Below, one piece after another: positions 22,954-31,692 of a stretch of 64,000 bases of DNA (its first letter is position 1; every line of letters starts with the position of its first letter). The DNA is taken from contig NZ_LMIR01000002.1 in assembly GCF_001429165.1 (NCBI RefSeq), positions 1,104,662-1,168,661 on the forward strand. Direction: 5' to 3'. The notes beneath the pieces are model-generated. The model did no database searches. It saw nothing but the letters and a program-made list of their open reading frames with translations, and was not told where the DNA came from. The position numbers were made by a program, and so were the translations under genes. The stretch is from Agromyces sp. Root81. Lineage in GTDB: Bacteria; Actinomycetota; Actinomycetes; Actinomycetales; Microbacteriaceae.

Positions 22954-23952
22954 ATGTCGTCAGTGGCAGGCCTGCTCATCCCGGCGAACCGCCGCAACCC
23001 GGCGGTCGAACTGCTCGACCAGCTCGACCTCGATCACGGCGACGTGCGGGCGAAGCGCACGGGGTTCATCATCATGCTCGTGCTGTCGGCGATCATCGCG
23101 ATCGCCGGCATCATCGGGGATTCCACGGCGACCGTGATCGGGGCCATGATCATCGCCCCGCTCTCGACGCCGATCCTCGGCATCGCCGCCGGCATCGTGA
23201 CCGGCAGGGCCTCGCTCGTCGGCCGCTCGGTGCTCTGGCTCGCCGGGGGCATGGCCGCCGTCATCGTGCTCGGCGTGCTGCTCTCGTTCACCGTGCCCGA
23301 CCCCCAGCAGCTCACGACGAACCCGCAGGTCACGAGCCGCACCGCGCCCACCCTGATGGACCTGCTCGCGGCCTTCGCGACGGGCCTCGCCGGGGCGTTC
23401 GCGATGTGCCGGCGCGACCTCAGCAACATCCTGCCCGGCGTCGCGATCTCGATCTCGCTCGTGCCGCCGCTCGGCGTCGTGGGCGTGAGCCTCGGCCAGG
23501 GGCAGTTCGAGGCGGCGTTCGGCGCGTCGATGCTGTTCCTCTCGAACGTCGTCGCGCTCATCATCGCCGGGTCGCTCGTCTTCACCCTCGCCGGCTACCC
23601 GCGCGACCCCGAGGCCGTCGTCGACGCGAACCGCCGTCGCGCGTACACGATCGTCGGCGTGCTCACCGCGGTGGTCGCGATCCCGCTCGTCGTGAACTCC
23701 CTCATCATCGCCTTCGTGGCCTCGTGGACCGTGACCCTGCACTCCGTCACGAACGACTGGCTCGAGGGCACGAAGGGTGCCTCGGTCACGGGCGTCAGCT
23801 GGAACGGGCTCCAGGCCACGGTCGGCGTCGAGAGCCCCGGCGGCGAGCTGCCACCGCTCGAGACGTACCGCGACGACCTCGCCGGCAAGCTGCCGTCGTA
23901 CATCTCGGTGAACCTCGACGTGAAGTCGGGCGCCCAGGTCGACGTGCGCTGA
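22954..23952 (+). CDS. DUF389-family membrane protein
   Basis: A 332-residue protein. Six hydrophobic segments between about 45 and 250 include the DUF389 hallmark DSTATVIGAMIIAPLSTPILG near 57-77 and LSNILPGVAISISLVPPLGVVG near 155-177. The C-terminal ~75 residues form a soluble domain. The function of the family is unknown; some members are called TIGR00341. It has its own gap from lpdA and is followed by two hairpins. Confidence 0.88.
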   Translation: MSSVAGLLIPANRRNPAVELLDQLDLDHGDVRAKRTGFIIMLVLSAIIAIAGIIGDSTATVIGAMIIAPLSTPILGIAAGIVTGRASLVGRSVLWLAGGMAAVIVLGVLLSFTVPDPQQLTTNPQVTSRTAPTLMDLLAAFATGLAGAFAMCRRDLSNILPGVAISISLVPPLGVVGVSLGQGQFEAAFGASMLFLSNVVALIIAGSLVFTLAGYPRDPEAVVDANRRRAYTIVGVLTAVVAIPLVVNSLIIAFVASWTVTLHSVTNDWLEGTKGASVTGVSWNGLQATVGVESPGGELPPLETYRDDLAGKLPSYISVNLDVKSGAQVDVR

Positions 23953-23954
23953 GC

Positions 23955-23989
23955 TGTTTCGAGACGGCGCTGGCGCGCCTCCTCAACCA
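23955..23989. repeat. Dispersed TTTCGAGAC...CCTCAACC element
   Basis: TGTTTCGAGACGGCGC at the left and GCGCGCCTCCTCAACCA at the right form the same type of element as at 15157-15243, here immediately after the DUF389 stop. Confidence 0.55.
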
Positions 23990-23997
23990 ACGGGATC

Positions 23998-24034
23998 GGG
24001 CGGATGCCGCAGCGTGCTGCTGCGACATCCGCCC
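23998..24034 (+). terminator. Hairpin terminator of DUF389 gene
   Basis: GGGCGGATG (23998-24006) pairs with CATCCGCCC (24026-24034), with an inner GCAGC/GCTGC pair. Confidence 0.6.
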
Positions 24035-24086
24035 GTTCCATCGACGACGCGGCACGGGCAGGCATTCCCGCCGCGTCGAAGTGGTT

Positions 24087-24118
24087 CCCGGCGGCGGGTG
24101 GGACTTCCCGCCGCCGGG
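24087..24118 (-). terminator. Hairpin terminator of the symporter operon
   Basis: CCCGGCGGCGGG and CCCGCCGCCGGG form a perfect 12-bp stem with an 8-nt loop, 7 nt beyond the stop of the symporter gene. Confidence 0.75.
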
Positions 24119-24124
24119 AGGTTC

Positions 24125-25738
24125 TCAGTGCTGGGTCGCCTTCTCGGCTCCGACACCGGTGAGCGAGCGCACCTCCATCTCGGACTGCTTCGCGGGGTCC
24201 TCCTTCTGCTTGTCGAGCACCGTGCCGAGCCAGCCCAGGAAGAAGGCCAGCGGGATCGAGACGATGCCCGGGTTCGAGAGCGGGAAGATCGCGAAGTCGA
24301 TGGACTCGGTCTTCAGCATCGAGGTCTCGGAGCCCGAGACGACCGGCGAGAAGATGATGAGGATGATCGCCGACGCGAGGCCGCCGTACATGCTCCAGAG
24401 CGCGCCCTGGGTGGTGAAGCGCTTCCAGAAGAGCGAGTACACGATCGTTGGCAGGTTGGCGGATGCCGCGACCGCGAACGCGAGCGCCACGAGGAACGCC
24501 ACGTTCTGGCCGTTGGCCCCGATGCCGCCGATGATCGCCACGATGCCGATGATCACGACGGTACGGCGCGCGACCTTGACCTCGGCGCCCGGCGCGGGCT
24601 TGCCCTTCTTCACCACGCTCGCGTAGATGTCGTGGGCGAAGGAGGCCGCCGCCGTGATCGTGAGCCCGGCGACCACCGCGAGGATCGTCGCGAACGCGAT
24701 CGCCGAGATGAGGCCGAGGAGCAGCGGGCCGCCGAGTTCGAACGCGAGCAGCGGGGCTGCCGAGTTCGGGCCGCCGGGTGCCGCCGCGATGACGTCGGCG
24801 CCGACGAGCGCAGCTGCGCCGTAGCCGAGGACGAGCGTGAACACGTAGAAGATGCCGATGAGCCAGATCGCCCAGACCACCGACTTCCGGGCCTCCTTCG
24901 CGGTGGGCACCGTGTAGAAACGCATGAGCACGTGCGGCAGCGCCGCGGTGCCGAGCACGAGGGCGAGGCCGAGCGAGAGGAAGTCGACCTTCGCGATCTC
25001 GGAGACCCCGTACTTGAGGCCCGGGTTCAGGATCTCGGGGTTGCCCGTCGCCGCAACCGCGTTGTCGAGCAGCGTCGAGAAGTTGAACCCGTTGATCGCG
25101 AGCACCCAGACCGTCATCACGCCGGCGCCGGCGATGAGCAGGATCGCCTTGATGATCTGCACCCAGGTGGTGCCCTTCATGCCGCCGATGAGCACGTACA
25201 GGATCATGAGCGCGCCGACGACGGTGATGACGAGCGCCTGGCCGAGCTGGTCGCCCACGCCGAGCAGGAGCGAGACGAGGCCGCCGGCTCCGGCCATCTG
25301 GGCGAGCAGGTAGAAGAAGCAGACGACGAGCGTCGTCGTCGCCGCGGCGATGCGCACGGGCTTCTGCTTCAGCCGGAACGACAGCACATCGGCCATCGTG
25401 AACTTGCCCGTGTTGCGGAGCAGCTCGGCGACGAGCAGCAGCGCCACGAGCCAGGCGACGAGGAAGCCGATCGAGTAGAGGAACCCGTCGTATCCCGTGA
25501 TCGCGATGGCACCGACGATGCCGAGGAACGACGCCGCCGAGAGGTAGTCGCCGGCGATGGCCGAGCCGTTCTGACCGCCCGTGAACGAGCGGCCGGCGGC
25601 GTAGTAGTCGGCGGCGGTCTTGTTGTTGCGGCTCGCACGGAACACGATGATCATCGTGATCGCGACGAAGGCGCCGAAGATGGCGATGTTCAGCCAGGGC
25701 TCGCCGGGCGAGGCGCTCGCGGCTTCGAAGTGCAGCAT
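24125..25738 (-). CDS. Cation/acetate-type sodium:solute symporter
   Basis: A 537-residue SSS-family symporter with 13 hydrophobic segments. Family signatures include DYYAAGRSFTGGQNGSAIAGDYLSAASFLG near 44-75 and GTAALPHVLMRFYTVPTAKEARKS near 275-300, the latter typical of ActP/MctC-like monocarboxylate carriers. It shares one base with the upstream DUF485 gene (TGATG), the usual partner of ActP. Likely substrates are acetate, pyruvate or propionate. A LytS/LytTR system and a second symporter lie across the divergent region, suggesting shared regulation. Confidence 0.93.
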   Translation of the reverse strand: MLHFEAASASPGEPWLNIAIFGAFVAITMIIVFRASRNNKTAADYYAAGRSFTGGQNGSAIAGDYLSAASFLGIVGAIAITGYDGFLYSIGFLVAWLVALLLVAELLRNTGKFTMADVLSFRLKQKPVRIAAATTTLVVCFFYLLAQMAGAGGLVSLLLGVGDQLGQALVITVVGALMILYVLIGGMKGTTWVQIIKAILLIAGAGVMTVWVLAINGFNFSTLLDNAVAATGNPEILNPGLKYGVSEIAKVDFLSLGLALVLGTAALPHVLMRFYTVPTAKEARKSVVWAIWLIGIFYVFTLVLGYGAAALVGADVIAAAPGGPNSAAPLLAFELGGPLLLGLISAIAFATILAVVAGLTITAAASFAHDIYASVVKKGKPAPGAEVKVARRTVVIIGIVAIIGGIGANGQNVAFLVALAFAVAASANLPTIVYSLFWKRFTTQGALWSMYGGLASAIILIIFSPVVSGSETSMLKTESIDFAIFPLSNPGIVSIPLAFFLGWLGTVLDKQKEDPAKQSEMEVRSLTGVGAEKATQH

Positions 25739-26112
25739 CAGCGGGTCGCCTCCTCGGTCGTGAACGTCGCGCCGGTCTCGATCTCCTCGCGGATCTCCTC
25801 GGCGACGGGGTCGAGCTCCTTGCCCGCGTAGCGCACGTACCAGGTGGTCACGGCGAACGTCGTCACGACCTGCAAGAGGCCGAGCAGGATGGCGACGTTG
25901 ACGCTGCCGAACACGGGCGTCGACATGAAGTCGTGCGCGTAGCCGGCCAGCAGCACGTAGGCGAGGTACCAGACGAGGCACGCGGCCAGCACGGGGAAGA
26001 CGAACCTCCGGTGCTTCGAACGCAGTCGCTGGAACTCTTCGGATTGTTGCACCGCGCGGTAGTCGACGGGTGGGGCCGTCTCGGTCTCCGCGCTCAGGGC
26101 TTCGTTGCCCAT
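25738..26112 (-). CDS. DUF485-family membrane protein (YjcH-like)
   Basis: A 124-residue protein. After a polar N-terminus come FQRLRSKHRRFVFPVLAACL and two membrane helices, about 38-58 and 70-92, with FMSTPVFGSVNVAILLGLLQVV between them, as in DUF485. These proteins are encoded just before ActP symporters and are thought to assist them. It is the first gene of the operon and shares a base with the symporter start. Confidence 0.92.
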   Translation of the reverse strand: MGNEALSAETETAPPVDYRAVQQSEEFQRLRSKHRRFVFPVLAACLVWYLAYVLLAGYAHDFMSTPVFGSVNVAILLGLLQVVTTFAVTTWYVRYAGKELDPVAEEIREEIETGATFTTEEATR

Positions 26113-26210
26113 GGCGAGTCTCCTTCAGGGGGTCGTGCCGGGCTCTGGGCCAGGCTGCTGCCGGTTGCAGTGGGGCAACTCTCGCGCGCCCGCATTCCGG
26201 CGTGGGGCGG

Positions 26211-26258
26211 CTGCCGTTCGTCGTCGCCGAACGGCGTACACGGTGCGACGAACGGCAG
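26211..26258. promoter_or_regulatory. Cluster of CGTTCGTCG inverted repeats between symporter operons
   Basis: CTGCCGTTCGTCG (26211-26223) is matched by CGACGAACGGCAG (26246-26258), a perfect 13-bp inverted repeat. A further GAACGGC half-site lies at 26229-26235, and GACGACGAACG follows at about 26264-26274. The cluster lies between the two divergent operons, next to the LytTR regulator gene. It is a plausible operator. Confidence 0.5.
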
Positions 26259-26306
26259 GTGGGCGACGACGAACGAGCGTCGGAGGGCGCGGTGGATGCG
26301 AGCGGT

Positions 26307-26312
26307 TACGCT
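26307..26312 (+). promoter_or_regulatory. -10 element (TACGCT) of the histidine kinase gene
   Basis: TACGCT ends 7 nt before the ATG at 26320. An in-frame ATG at 26296 lies upstream of it, so the hexamer supports the later start. Confidence 0.4.
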
Positions 26313-26319
26313 GTCGTGC

Positions 26320-27531
26320 ATGCCCGAGTCGATGCTGCTCGCCGCCGCCCTCGGCGTGGTCGGCGGGGCGCTCGCGGTCGGGCTCGTGGTGTTCCTGCGC
26401 CGCATCGTGCTGACCTCGAAGGAGCTCGGCACCGACGCCGAGCAGGCGACCTACCAGACCCTGCACCTCGCCTCCCAGGCGGCGAAGCACCTGCGCGGCG
26501 GCATCGACGAGCTCGACGCGGCTCGCGCGGGCAAGCACCTCCGCGCACTGCTCGGCTGCGACAGCCTCGCGATCGTCGATCGCTCCGGCACCATCGCGAT
26601 CGACGGCGACGAGGCCGTGCGACCCGTCGCAGAGCGGCTCGCCGCCGCGGCGATCGCCGGCGGCCGCCAGCAGGTGCAGCGCCGGATCCCGATCGGGGCA
26701 TGGGAGACGGATGCGGTCGTGGCTCCGATCCTCGGCAGCACCGGCCCGCTCGGCGCGATCGTCGCCTTCGCCTCCCCCGTGCGATCCGGCCTCGTGCGCG
26801 CGACCGGCGAGGTCGCCGACTGGGTGGCCGCACAGGTCGAGCTCGGCGAGCTCGACGCCTCGCGCGCGGCACTCGCCGAGGCCGAGGTGCGGGCGCTCCG
26901 TGCACAGATCAGCCCGCACTTCATCTACAACTCGCTGAACGCGATCGCCTCGTTCATCAACACCGACCCCGCGCAGGCGCGCGAGCTCGTGCTCGAGTTC
27001 GCCGACTTCACCCGCTACTCCTTCCGCCGCCACGGCGACTTCACGACCGTCGCCGAGGAGCTGCGGTCGATCGACAGCTACCTTCGGCTCGAGCGCGCGC
27101 GCTTCGGCGAGCGCCTGAAGGTCACACTGCAGATCGCGCCCGAGGTGCTCTCGACCGTGGTGCCGTTCCTCTCGATCCAGCCGCTCGTCGAGAACGCGGT
27201 GCGGCACGGCCTCGAGTCGAAGGAGGGCGGCGGGCGCATCACGATCACGGCGGCCGACTCCGGCGCGTTCGCCGAGATCAGCGTGGAGGACGACGGCGTC
27301 GGCATCGACCCCGAGGTGCTCGCCGCGGTGCTCGCGGGCGGCCCCGCCGACGCCGAGCACGTCGGGCTCCGCAACGTCGACGCACGCCTCCGCCAGGTCT
27401 ACGGCGACGAACTCGGCCTCGTGGTCGAGACGAACGTGGGCGCCGGCACGCTCGTGCGCATGCGGGTGCCGAAATCGGGGCCGCGACGCCCCTCGTCGGC
27501 CGGAACCCCCGATGGGAGACTTGAGCCATGA
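26320..27531 (+). CDS. LytS-type sensor histidine kinase
   Basis: A 403-residue kinase. One N-terminal membrane helix (about 5-26) anchors a GAF-like cytoplasmic domain (about 60-175). The His_kinase domain has its phosphoacceptor His200 in QISPHFIYNSLNAI, and the ATPase domain shows PLVENAVRHG, DDGVGID and GLRNVDARL. The multi-helix LytS input domain is absent, so the signal is probably sensed inside the cell or by a partner. Its stop overlaps the response regulator start (ATGA). By analogy with BtsSR and YpdAB it may sense pyruvate or a related acid and control the flanking symporters. Confidence 0.92.
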   Translation: MPESMLLAAALGVVGGALAVGLVVFLRRIVLTSKELGTDAEQATYQTLHLASQAAKHLRGGIDELDAARAGKHLRALLGCDSLAIVDRSGTIAIDGDEAVRPVAERLAAAAIAGGRQQVQRRIPIGAWETDAVVAPILGSTGPLGAIVAFASPVRSGLVRATGEVADWVAAQVELGELDASRAALAEAEVRALRAQISPHFIYNSLNAIASFINTDPAQARELVLEFADFTRYSFRRHGDFTTVAEELRSIDSYLRLERARFGERLKVTLQIAPEVLSTVVPFLSIQPLVENAVRHGLESKEGGGRITITAADSGAFAEISVEDDGVGIDPEVLAAVLAGGPADAEHVGLRNVDARLRQVYGDELGLVVETNVGAGTLVRMRVPKSGPRRPSSAGTPDGRLEP

Positions 27532-28274
27532 TCTCCGTGCTCATCGCCGATGACGAGCAGCCCGCGATCGACGAGCTCGCGTTCCTGCTCGGGCAGGACC
27601 CGCGCATCGGCGTGATCCACCAGGCCTCGTCGGGTGCGGAGGCGATCCGCCTGCTCACGCGGGAGCCCGTCGATGCCGCGTTCCTCGACATCCACATGCC
27701 GGGGCTCACGGGATTCGACCTCGCCAGGGCGCTCGCCCGGTTCGAGCACCGCCCCGTGCTCGTCTTCGTCACCGCCGATGAGGAGGGCGCCCTCGAGGCG
27801 TTCGACCTCGCCGCGGTCGACTACCTGCTGAAGCCCGTGCGCACGGAGCGGCTGCACCGCTCCGTCGGCCGCATCGTCGAGGCGCTGAAGGCCGCGTCCG
27901 CGAGCCAGACGACGCACGGGACATCCGCCGAACCCGAGATGATCGCCGTCACCCTCGGCGGCACGACCCGAATGATCCGCCGCGACGACGTGCGCTACGT
28001 GCAGGCGCAGGGCGACTACGCGCGGCTGCACACCGAGGAGGCGAGCTACCTCGTGCGGGTGCCGCTGAGCGACCTCGAGCGGCAGTGGGCCGATGCGGGC
28101 TTCGTGCGGGTGCACCGCTCGTACCTCGTGTCGCTCGCGCACCTCAGCCGCATCCGGCTGGGCTCCGACCACCCGAGCGTCACCGTCGGCCAGGCCGAGC
28201 TGCCCGTGAGCCGGCGGCTGCTGCCCGCGCTCCGCGACCGCCTCGACCAGACGGTCATCCGTCCGAGGCCGTGA
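27528..28274 (+). CDS. LytTR-family response regulator
   Basis: A 248-residue regulator. The receiver domain (1-120) has the acidic pair Asp8/Asp9, phosphoacceptor Asp54 in FLDIHMPG and Lys102 in LLKPV. The LytTR DNA-binding domain (about 140-240) reads DDVRYVQAQGDYARLHT and FVRVHRSYLVSLAHLSRIR, as expected. It is coupled to the kinase by ATGA and to the next gene by GTGA, so kinase, regulator and the second symporter form one operon. It probably binds the repeat cluster upstream of its own operon. Confidence 0.93.
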   Translation: MISVLIADDEQPAIDELAFLLGQDPRIGVIHQASSGAEAIRLLTREPVDAAFLDIHMPGLTGFDLARALARFEHRPVLVFVTADEEGALEAFDLAAVDYLLKPVRTERLHRSVGRIVEALKAASASQTTHGTSAEPEMIAVTLGGTTRMIRRDDVRYVQAQGDYARLHTEEASYLVRVPLSDLERQWADAGFVRVHRSYLVSLAHLSRIRLGSDHPSVTVGQAELPVSRRLLPALRDRLDQTVIRPRP

Positions 28275-28675
28275 ACGAGTCGTCGAGCGGGCGAGCGGAT
28301 GCCGCGGGGCCGCCGCCCCGGGTCCGCGTCACCGCTCCCCGACCGGGCGGGGGCGCGGCATCCGCTCGCCCATCGCTGCCGCACGGCGGCGGGCCGACGA
28401 GCGACATCGCGGGCGTCTACGTGCGCTCGCTCATCCGCTCGCAGCTGCGGCTCGCGGTCGTCTTCGCCATCGGCTTCGCGGTGGCCACCGCGCTCTTCGT
28501 ACTCGCCATCGCGCTCGTGCCCGCACTCGACTCGAGCTTCGTGTTCGGGGTGCCGGCGTCGTGGCTGCTGCTCGGCGCCGGCGTCTACCCGCTCGCGCTG
28601 ACGGTCGCCGGGCTCTACGTGCGCGCCGCTGCGCGCAACGAGGCGCGCTACCGCTCGCTCACGGAGGCGGAGTGA
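28271..28675 (+). CDS. Small two-helix membrane protein preceding the second symporter
   Basis: A 134-residue protein from GTG 28271. The first 45 residues are Pro/Gly/Arg-rich and probably disordered. Then VYVRSLIRSQLRLAVVFAIGFAVATALFVLAI and WLLLGAGVYPLALTVAGLYV give two membrane helices. The place and layout match the DUF485 partner of the other symporter, although the residues are divergent. Overlaps on both sides (GTGA and GTGA) tie it to the regulator and the symporter. I infer an accessory subunit of the second symporter. Confidence 0.85.
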   Translation: MNESSSGRADAAGPPPRVRVTAPRPGGGAASARPSLPHGGGPTSDIAGVYVRSLIRSQLRLAVVFAIGFAVATALFVLAIALVPALDSSFVFGVPASWLLLGAGVYPLALTVAGLYVRAAARNEARYRSLTEAE

Positions 28676-30141
28676 ACCCCGTCATCGGCTACGTCGCGAT
28701 CGCCGCCGTGGCCCTCGCCTCGGCGCTCATCGGCTTCTACGGGTTGCGGGTCTCGCGCACGACGAGCGACTTCTACGTCGCCTCGCGCACCGTGCGTCCG
28801 TGGTGGAACGCGTCGGCCATCGGGGGCGAGTACCTCTCGGCGGCGTCGTTCCTCGGCATCGCGGGGCTCATCCTGCTCCAAGGGTCGGGCGGGCTGTGGT
28901 TCCCGATCGGCTACACCGCCGGATATCTCATGCTCCTGCTCTTCGTGGCGGCGCCGCTCCGCCGCTCCGGCGCCTACACGATCCCCGACTTCACCGAGGC
29001 GCGCCTCGAGTCGACGTCGGCCCGGCGCGTGACCTCGACGCTCGTCATCGTCATCGGCTGGTTCTACATCGTGCCGCAGTTGCAGGGCGCGGCCCTCACC
29101 GTGCGCATCACCACGGGACTCCCGTCGTGGGTCGGCTCCGTCGCGGTCGCCGTACTCGTCGCGGTCATCGTCGCCGCGGGCGGCATGCGCTCGATCACCT
29201 TCGTGCAAGCCTTCCAGTTCTGGCTGAAGCTCACTGCGATCGCGGTGCCGGTCGTGGCGCTGCTGCTCATCGTCGGCGGCGGCGAACCGCCCGCCCAGCT
29301 CACGCCCGCCGAGGCGTTCCCTCCGGCTGCCGGCCCGGGCGACCTCGACGTCTATCGCACGGTCTCGCTCATGGTGGCACTCCTCCTCGGCACCCTCGGG
29401 CTGCCGCACGTGCTCGTGCGCTTCTACACGAACCCCGACGGCGTCGCCGCCCGCCGCACGACCGTCATCGTGCTCGCCCTGCTCTCGGTGTTCTACCTCT
29501 TCCCGACCGCGTTCGGCCTCCTCGGGCGGGCCTTCGCACCCGACCTCGCGGCGCCGGGCGAGGCCGACGCGCTCATCCTGCTGCTGCCCGGCCGGCTCGT
29601 ACCGGGCATCTGGGGCGAACTGCTGACGGCTCTCGTCATCGCCGGCGCCTTCGGCGCGTTCCTCTCGACGTCGTCGGGGCTCGTCGTCTCGCTCGCCGGC
29701 GTGATCAGCCAGGACCTGCTCGGCGGCAGCGTGCGCGGGTTCCGCATCGCCGCCGTCGCCTCCTCGCTCATCCCGCTCCTCGTCGCCCTCACGACCGAGT
29801 CGGCGGGCCTCGCCGGCAGCGTCGGACTCGTCTTCGCGTTCACCGCGTCGACCCTCTGCCCCATCCTGATCCTCGGCATCTGGTGGCGCGGCCTCACCGC
29901 GCGGGGCGCGGTCGCGGGCATGCTCACGGGCGGCGTGCTCTCGGGGGTCGCCATCCTCGGCGGCCCGGTGCTCTCCGCAGCGCTCCCCGCGCTCCGCCCG
30001 TTCCTCGAGCAGCCCGCGGCGTGGACGGTTCCGGTGGCCGTGCTCGTGACGGTGCTCGTCTCCCGCGGCGACCACCGCGGCGTCCCGCGCGGCACCGACG
30101 CCTTCCTCACCCGCCTCCATGTTCCGGAGGCCCGCAGGTAG
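28672..30141 (+). CDS. Sodium:solute symporter, second copy
   Basis: A 489-residue SSS-family protein with about 13 hydrophobic segments. It shows TTSDFYVASRTVRPWWNASAIGGEYLSAASFLG near 25-58 and GTLGLPHVLVRFYTNPDGVAARRT near 237-260, paralogous to the 24125 gene. It is about 50 residues shorter, with differences at both ends. The GTG start at 28672 overlaps the accessory gene stop. It lies in the kinase/regulator operon, so it is the most likely direct target of that system. Confidence 0.92.
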   Translation: MNPVIGYVAIAAVALASALIGFYGLRVSRTTSDFYVASRTVRPWWNASAIGGEYLSAASFLGIAGLILLQGSGGLWFPIGYTAGYLMLLLFVAAPLRRSGAYTIPDFTEARLESTSARRVTSTLVIVIGWFYIVPQLQGAALTVRITTGLPSWVGSVAVAVLVAVIVAAGGMRSITFVQAFQFWLKLTAIAVPVVALLLIVGGGEPPAQLTPAEAFPPAAGPGDLDVYRTVSLMVALLLGTLGLPHVLVRFYTNPDGVAARRTTVIVLALLSVFYLFPTAFGLLGRAFAPDLAAPGEADALILLLPGRLVPGIWGELLTALVIAGAFGAFLSTSSGLVVSLAGVISQDLLGGSVRGFRIAAVASSLIPLLVALTTESAGLAGSVGLVFAFTASTLCPILILGIWWRGLTARGAVAGMLTGGVLSGVAILGGPVLSAALPALRPFLEQPAAWTVPVAVLVTVLVSRGDHRGVPRGTDAFLTRLHVPEARR

Positions 30142-30144
30142 ACT
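30139..30144 (+). promoter_or_regulatory. -10 element (TAGACT) of TauE-type gene, leaderless
   Basis: TAGACT ends 6 nt before the GTG at 30151. Its first three bases are the stop codon of the symporter gene. Confidence 0.45.
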
Positions 30145-30150
30145 CGCCCG

Positions 30151-30891
30151 GTGCTCCTGCCCGTCGCCGTCTCCGTGCTCGTCGGCGCACTGGCACAGCG
30201 CGTCACCGGCATGGGCTTCGCCCTCATCGCCGCACCGGCGCTCGTGATCCTGCTCGGCCCGTTCGACGGCGTCGTGCTCGTGAACCTCTGCGCCGTGCTC
30301 TCCTCGCTCCTCATCCTGCCGCGGGTCTGGCGGCACATCGAGTGGCGGCGATTCGGATGGCTCGTGGTGCCCGCCCTGGTCGGCACCGTCGCCGGAGCGC
30401 TCGTCGCGGCACGCCTGCCGGGGCCCGTGCTCCAGCTCGGCGTCGGCGTGCTCGTCGTCGTGGCGCTCACGGTGTCGCTCATCGTGACCCGCACCGACCA
30501 CGTCGCGACGGGTCGCACTCCGGCGATCATGGCCGGCGCGGCATCCGGATTCATGAACGCCTCGGCCGGCGTGGGCGGCCCGGCGCTCAGCGTCTACGCC
30601 GTCGCGACCCGGTGGCCGCAGGCCGGCTTCGCCGCCACCGCCCAGCCCTACTTCGTGGTCATCGGCGTGGCATCGCTCGTCGGCAAGCTCGGCGCCACCG
30701 GATGGGCACTGCCCGAGCTCGAGCCGGGCGCGTGGCCGTTCGTCATCGGGGCGCTGCTCGTCGGCCTCGGGCTCGGTGAGCTGCTGCACCAGCGCATCCC
30801 GCACCACGCCGCACGCCTCGCCGTGATCGTGATCGCATACGCCGGCGGCGCGGCCGCGATCGTCGACGGCGCGCTGAAGCTCTGGGGCTAG
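30151..30891 (+). CDS. TauE/SafE-family membrane transporter
   Basis: A 246-residue protein with eight hydrophobic segments. The two half-motifs of the family are visible: GALAQRVTGMGFALIAAPAL near 11-30 and GAASGFMNASAGVGGPALSVY near 130-150. TauE/SafE proteins export or take up sulfite, sulfoacetate or other small organic anions. It follows the symporter by 9 nt and appears to have its own leaderless promoter. Confidence 0.9.
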   Translation: MLLPVAVSVLVGALAQRVTGMGFALIAAPALVILLGPFDGVVLVNLCAVLSSLLILPRVWRHIEWRRFGWLVVPALVGTVAGALVAARLPGPVLQLGVGVLVVVALTVSLIVTRTDHVATGRTPAIMAGAASGFMNASAGVGGPALSVYAVATRWPQAGFAATAQPYFVVIGVASLVGKLGATGWALPELEPGAWPFVIGALLVGLGLGELLHQRIPHHAARLAVIVIAYAGGAAAIVDGALKLWG

Positions 30892-30903
30892 CCGGACTCG
30901 TGG

Positions 30904-31548
30904 CTAGCGCCTGACGTCCACCTCGACGGGCCGGTCGCCGAACGCGGCGAGCCGCCCTTCGAGGCCGGCCCGCACGGCCGGCCACTCGTCGATGATGACC
31001 GAGTACACGGCGCTGTCGCGCCAGCTTCCGTCGGCTCGGGGCTTGTCGCGTCGCATGATGCCGTCGAGCTTGGCCCCGAGCTTCTCGATGGCGGCGCGAG
31101 ACCGCGCGTTGATCGCGTCAGCCTGGATCTTCACGCGGCCGAAGCCGTTGCGGAACGCGAGGTCGAGCAGCAGCAGTTTCACCTCGGGGTTGACCGCCGA
31201 ACCCCAGACTCCGGGATCGTAGGCGGTCCACCCGATGTGCGCCGACTCGTTCGGCAGGTCGAGGTCGCCGAGCTTGGTCGCGCCCACGACGCGACCGTCA
31301 TCGGGGCCGCCGCTCACCCGCACGGTCCATGGCAGCACCGCCTCGCCGCCCGAGTAGTACGAGCGCGCGAACGCGTCGTAGGCATCGGCATCGGCGGGCA
31401 ACCCCGCCGGCCCGCCGCCGTACCCGCCGGCGAACACCTCGGGCCTGCAGAGTGCCCGGTACAGCTCGGGGATGTCGGCGGTGTCGAACGGGCGCAGGCG
31501 GATGAATCGGCCGACGAGTTCGTCGGTGGCAGGGCGCGTCGCGGTCAC
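30904..31548 (-). CDS. GNAT-family N-acetyltransferase (RimJ/RimL type)
   Basis: A 214-residue acetyltransferase of the Acetyltransf_3 type. LVGRFIRLRPFDTADIPELYRAL opens the fold. AHIGWTAYDPGVWGSAVNPEVKLLLLDLAF covers the acetyl-CoA-binding region, and NARSRAAIEKLGAKLDGIMRRD matches the conserved helix and strand near the C-terminus. The start is a GTG at 31548. The substrate is unknown. It is convergent with the TauE-type gene. Confidence 0.87.
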   Translation of the reverse strand: MTATRPATDELVGRFIRLRPFDTADIPELYRALCRPEVFAGGYGGGPAGLPADADAYDAFARSYYSGGEAVLPWTVRVSGGPDDGRVVGATKLGDLDLPNESAHIGWTAYDPGVWGSAVNPEVKLLLLDLAFRNGFGRVKIQADAINARSRAAIEKLGAKLDGIMRRDKPRADGSWRDSAVYSVIIDEWPAVRAGLEGRLAAFGDRPVEVDVRR

Positions 31549-31692
31549 TGTTCGAGTGTGCCATGCGCCGGTGACGCGCACGTGACCGGTCGGCGACGGG
31601 ATGGGTCGTCCCGTGCCGCAGACCTTCCCCTCGACGGGCCGCGCCCCTACGATGACGGGAGCAGGACCAACGTCGAAGGAAAGGTGGGGGCC

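Noticed and set aside
28648..30807. 719-codon minus-strand ORF opposite the second symporter
   Set aside because: Antisense of a membrane protein gene; strongly charged and without domain features.
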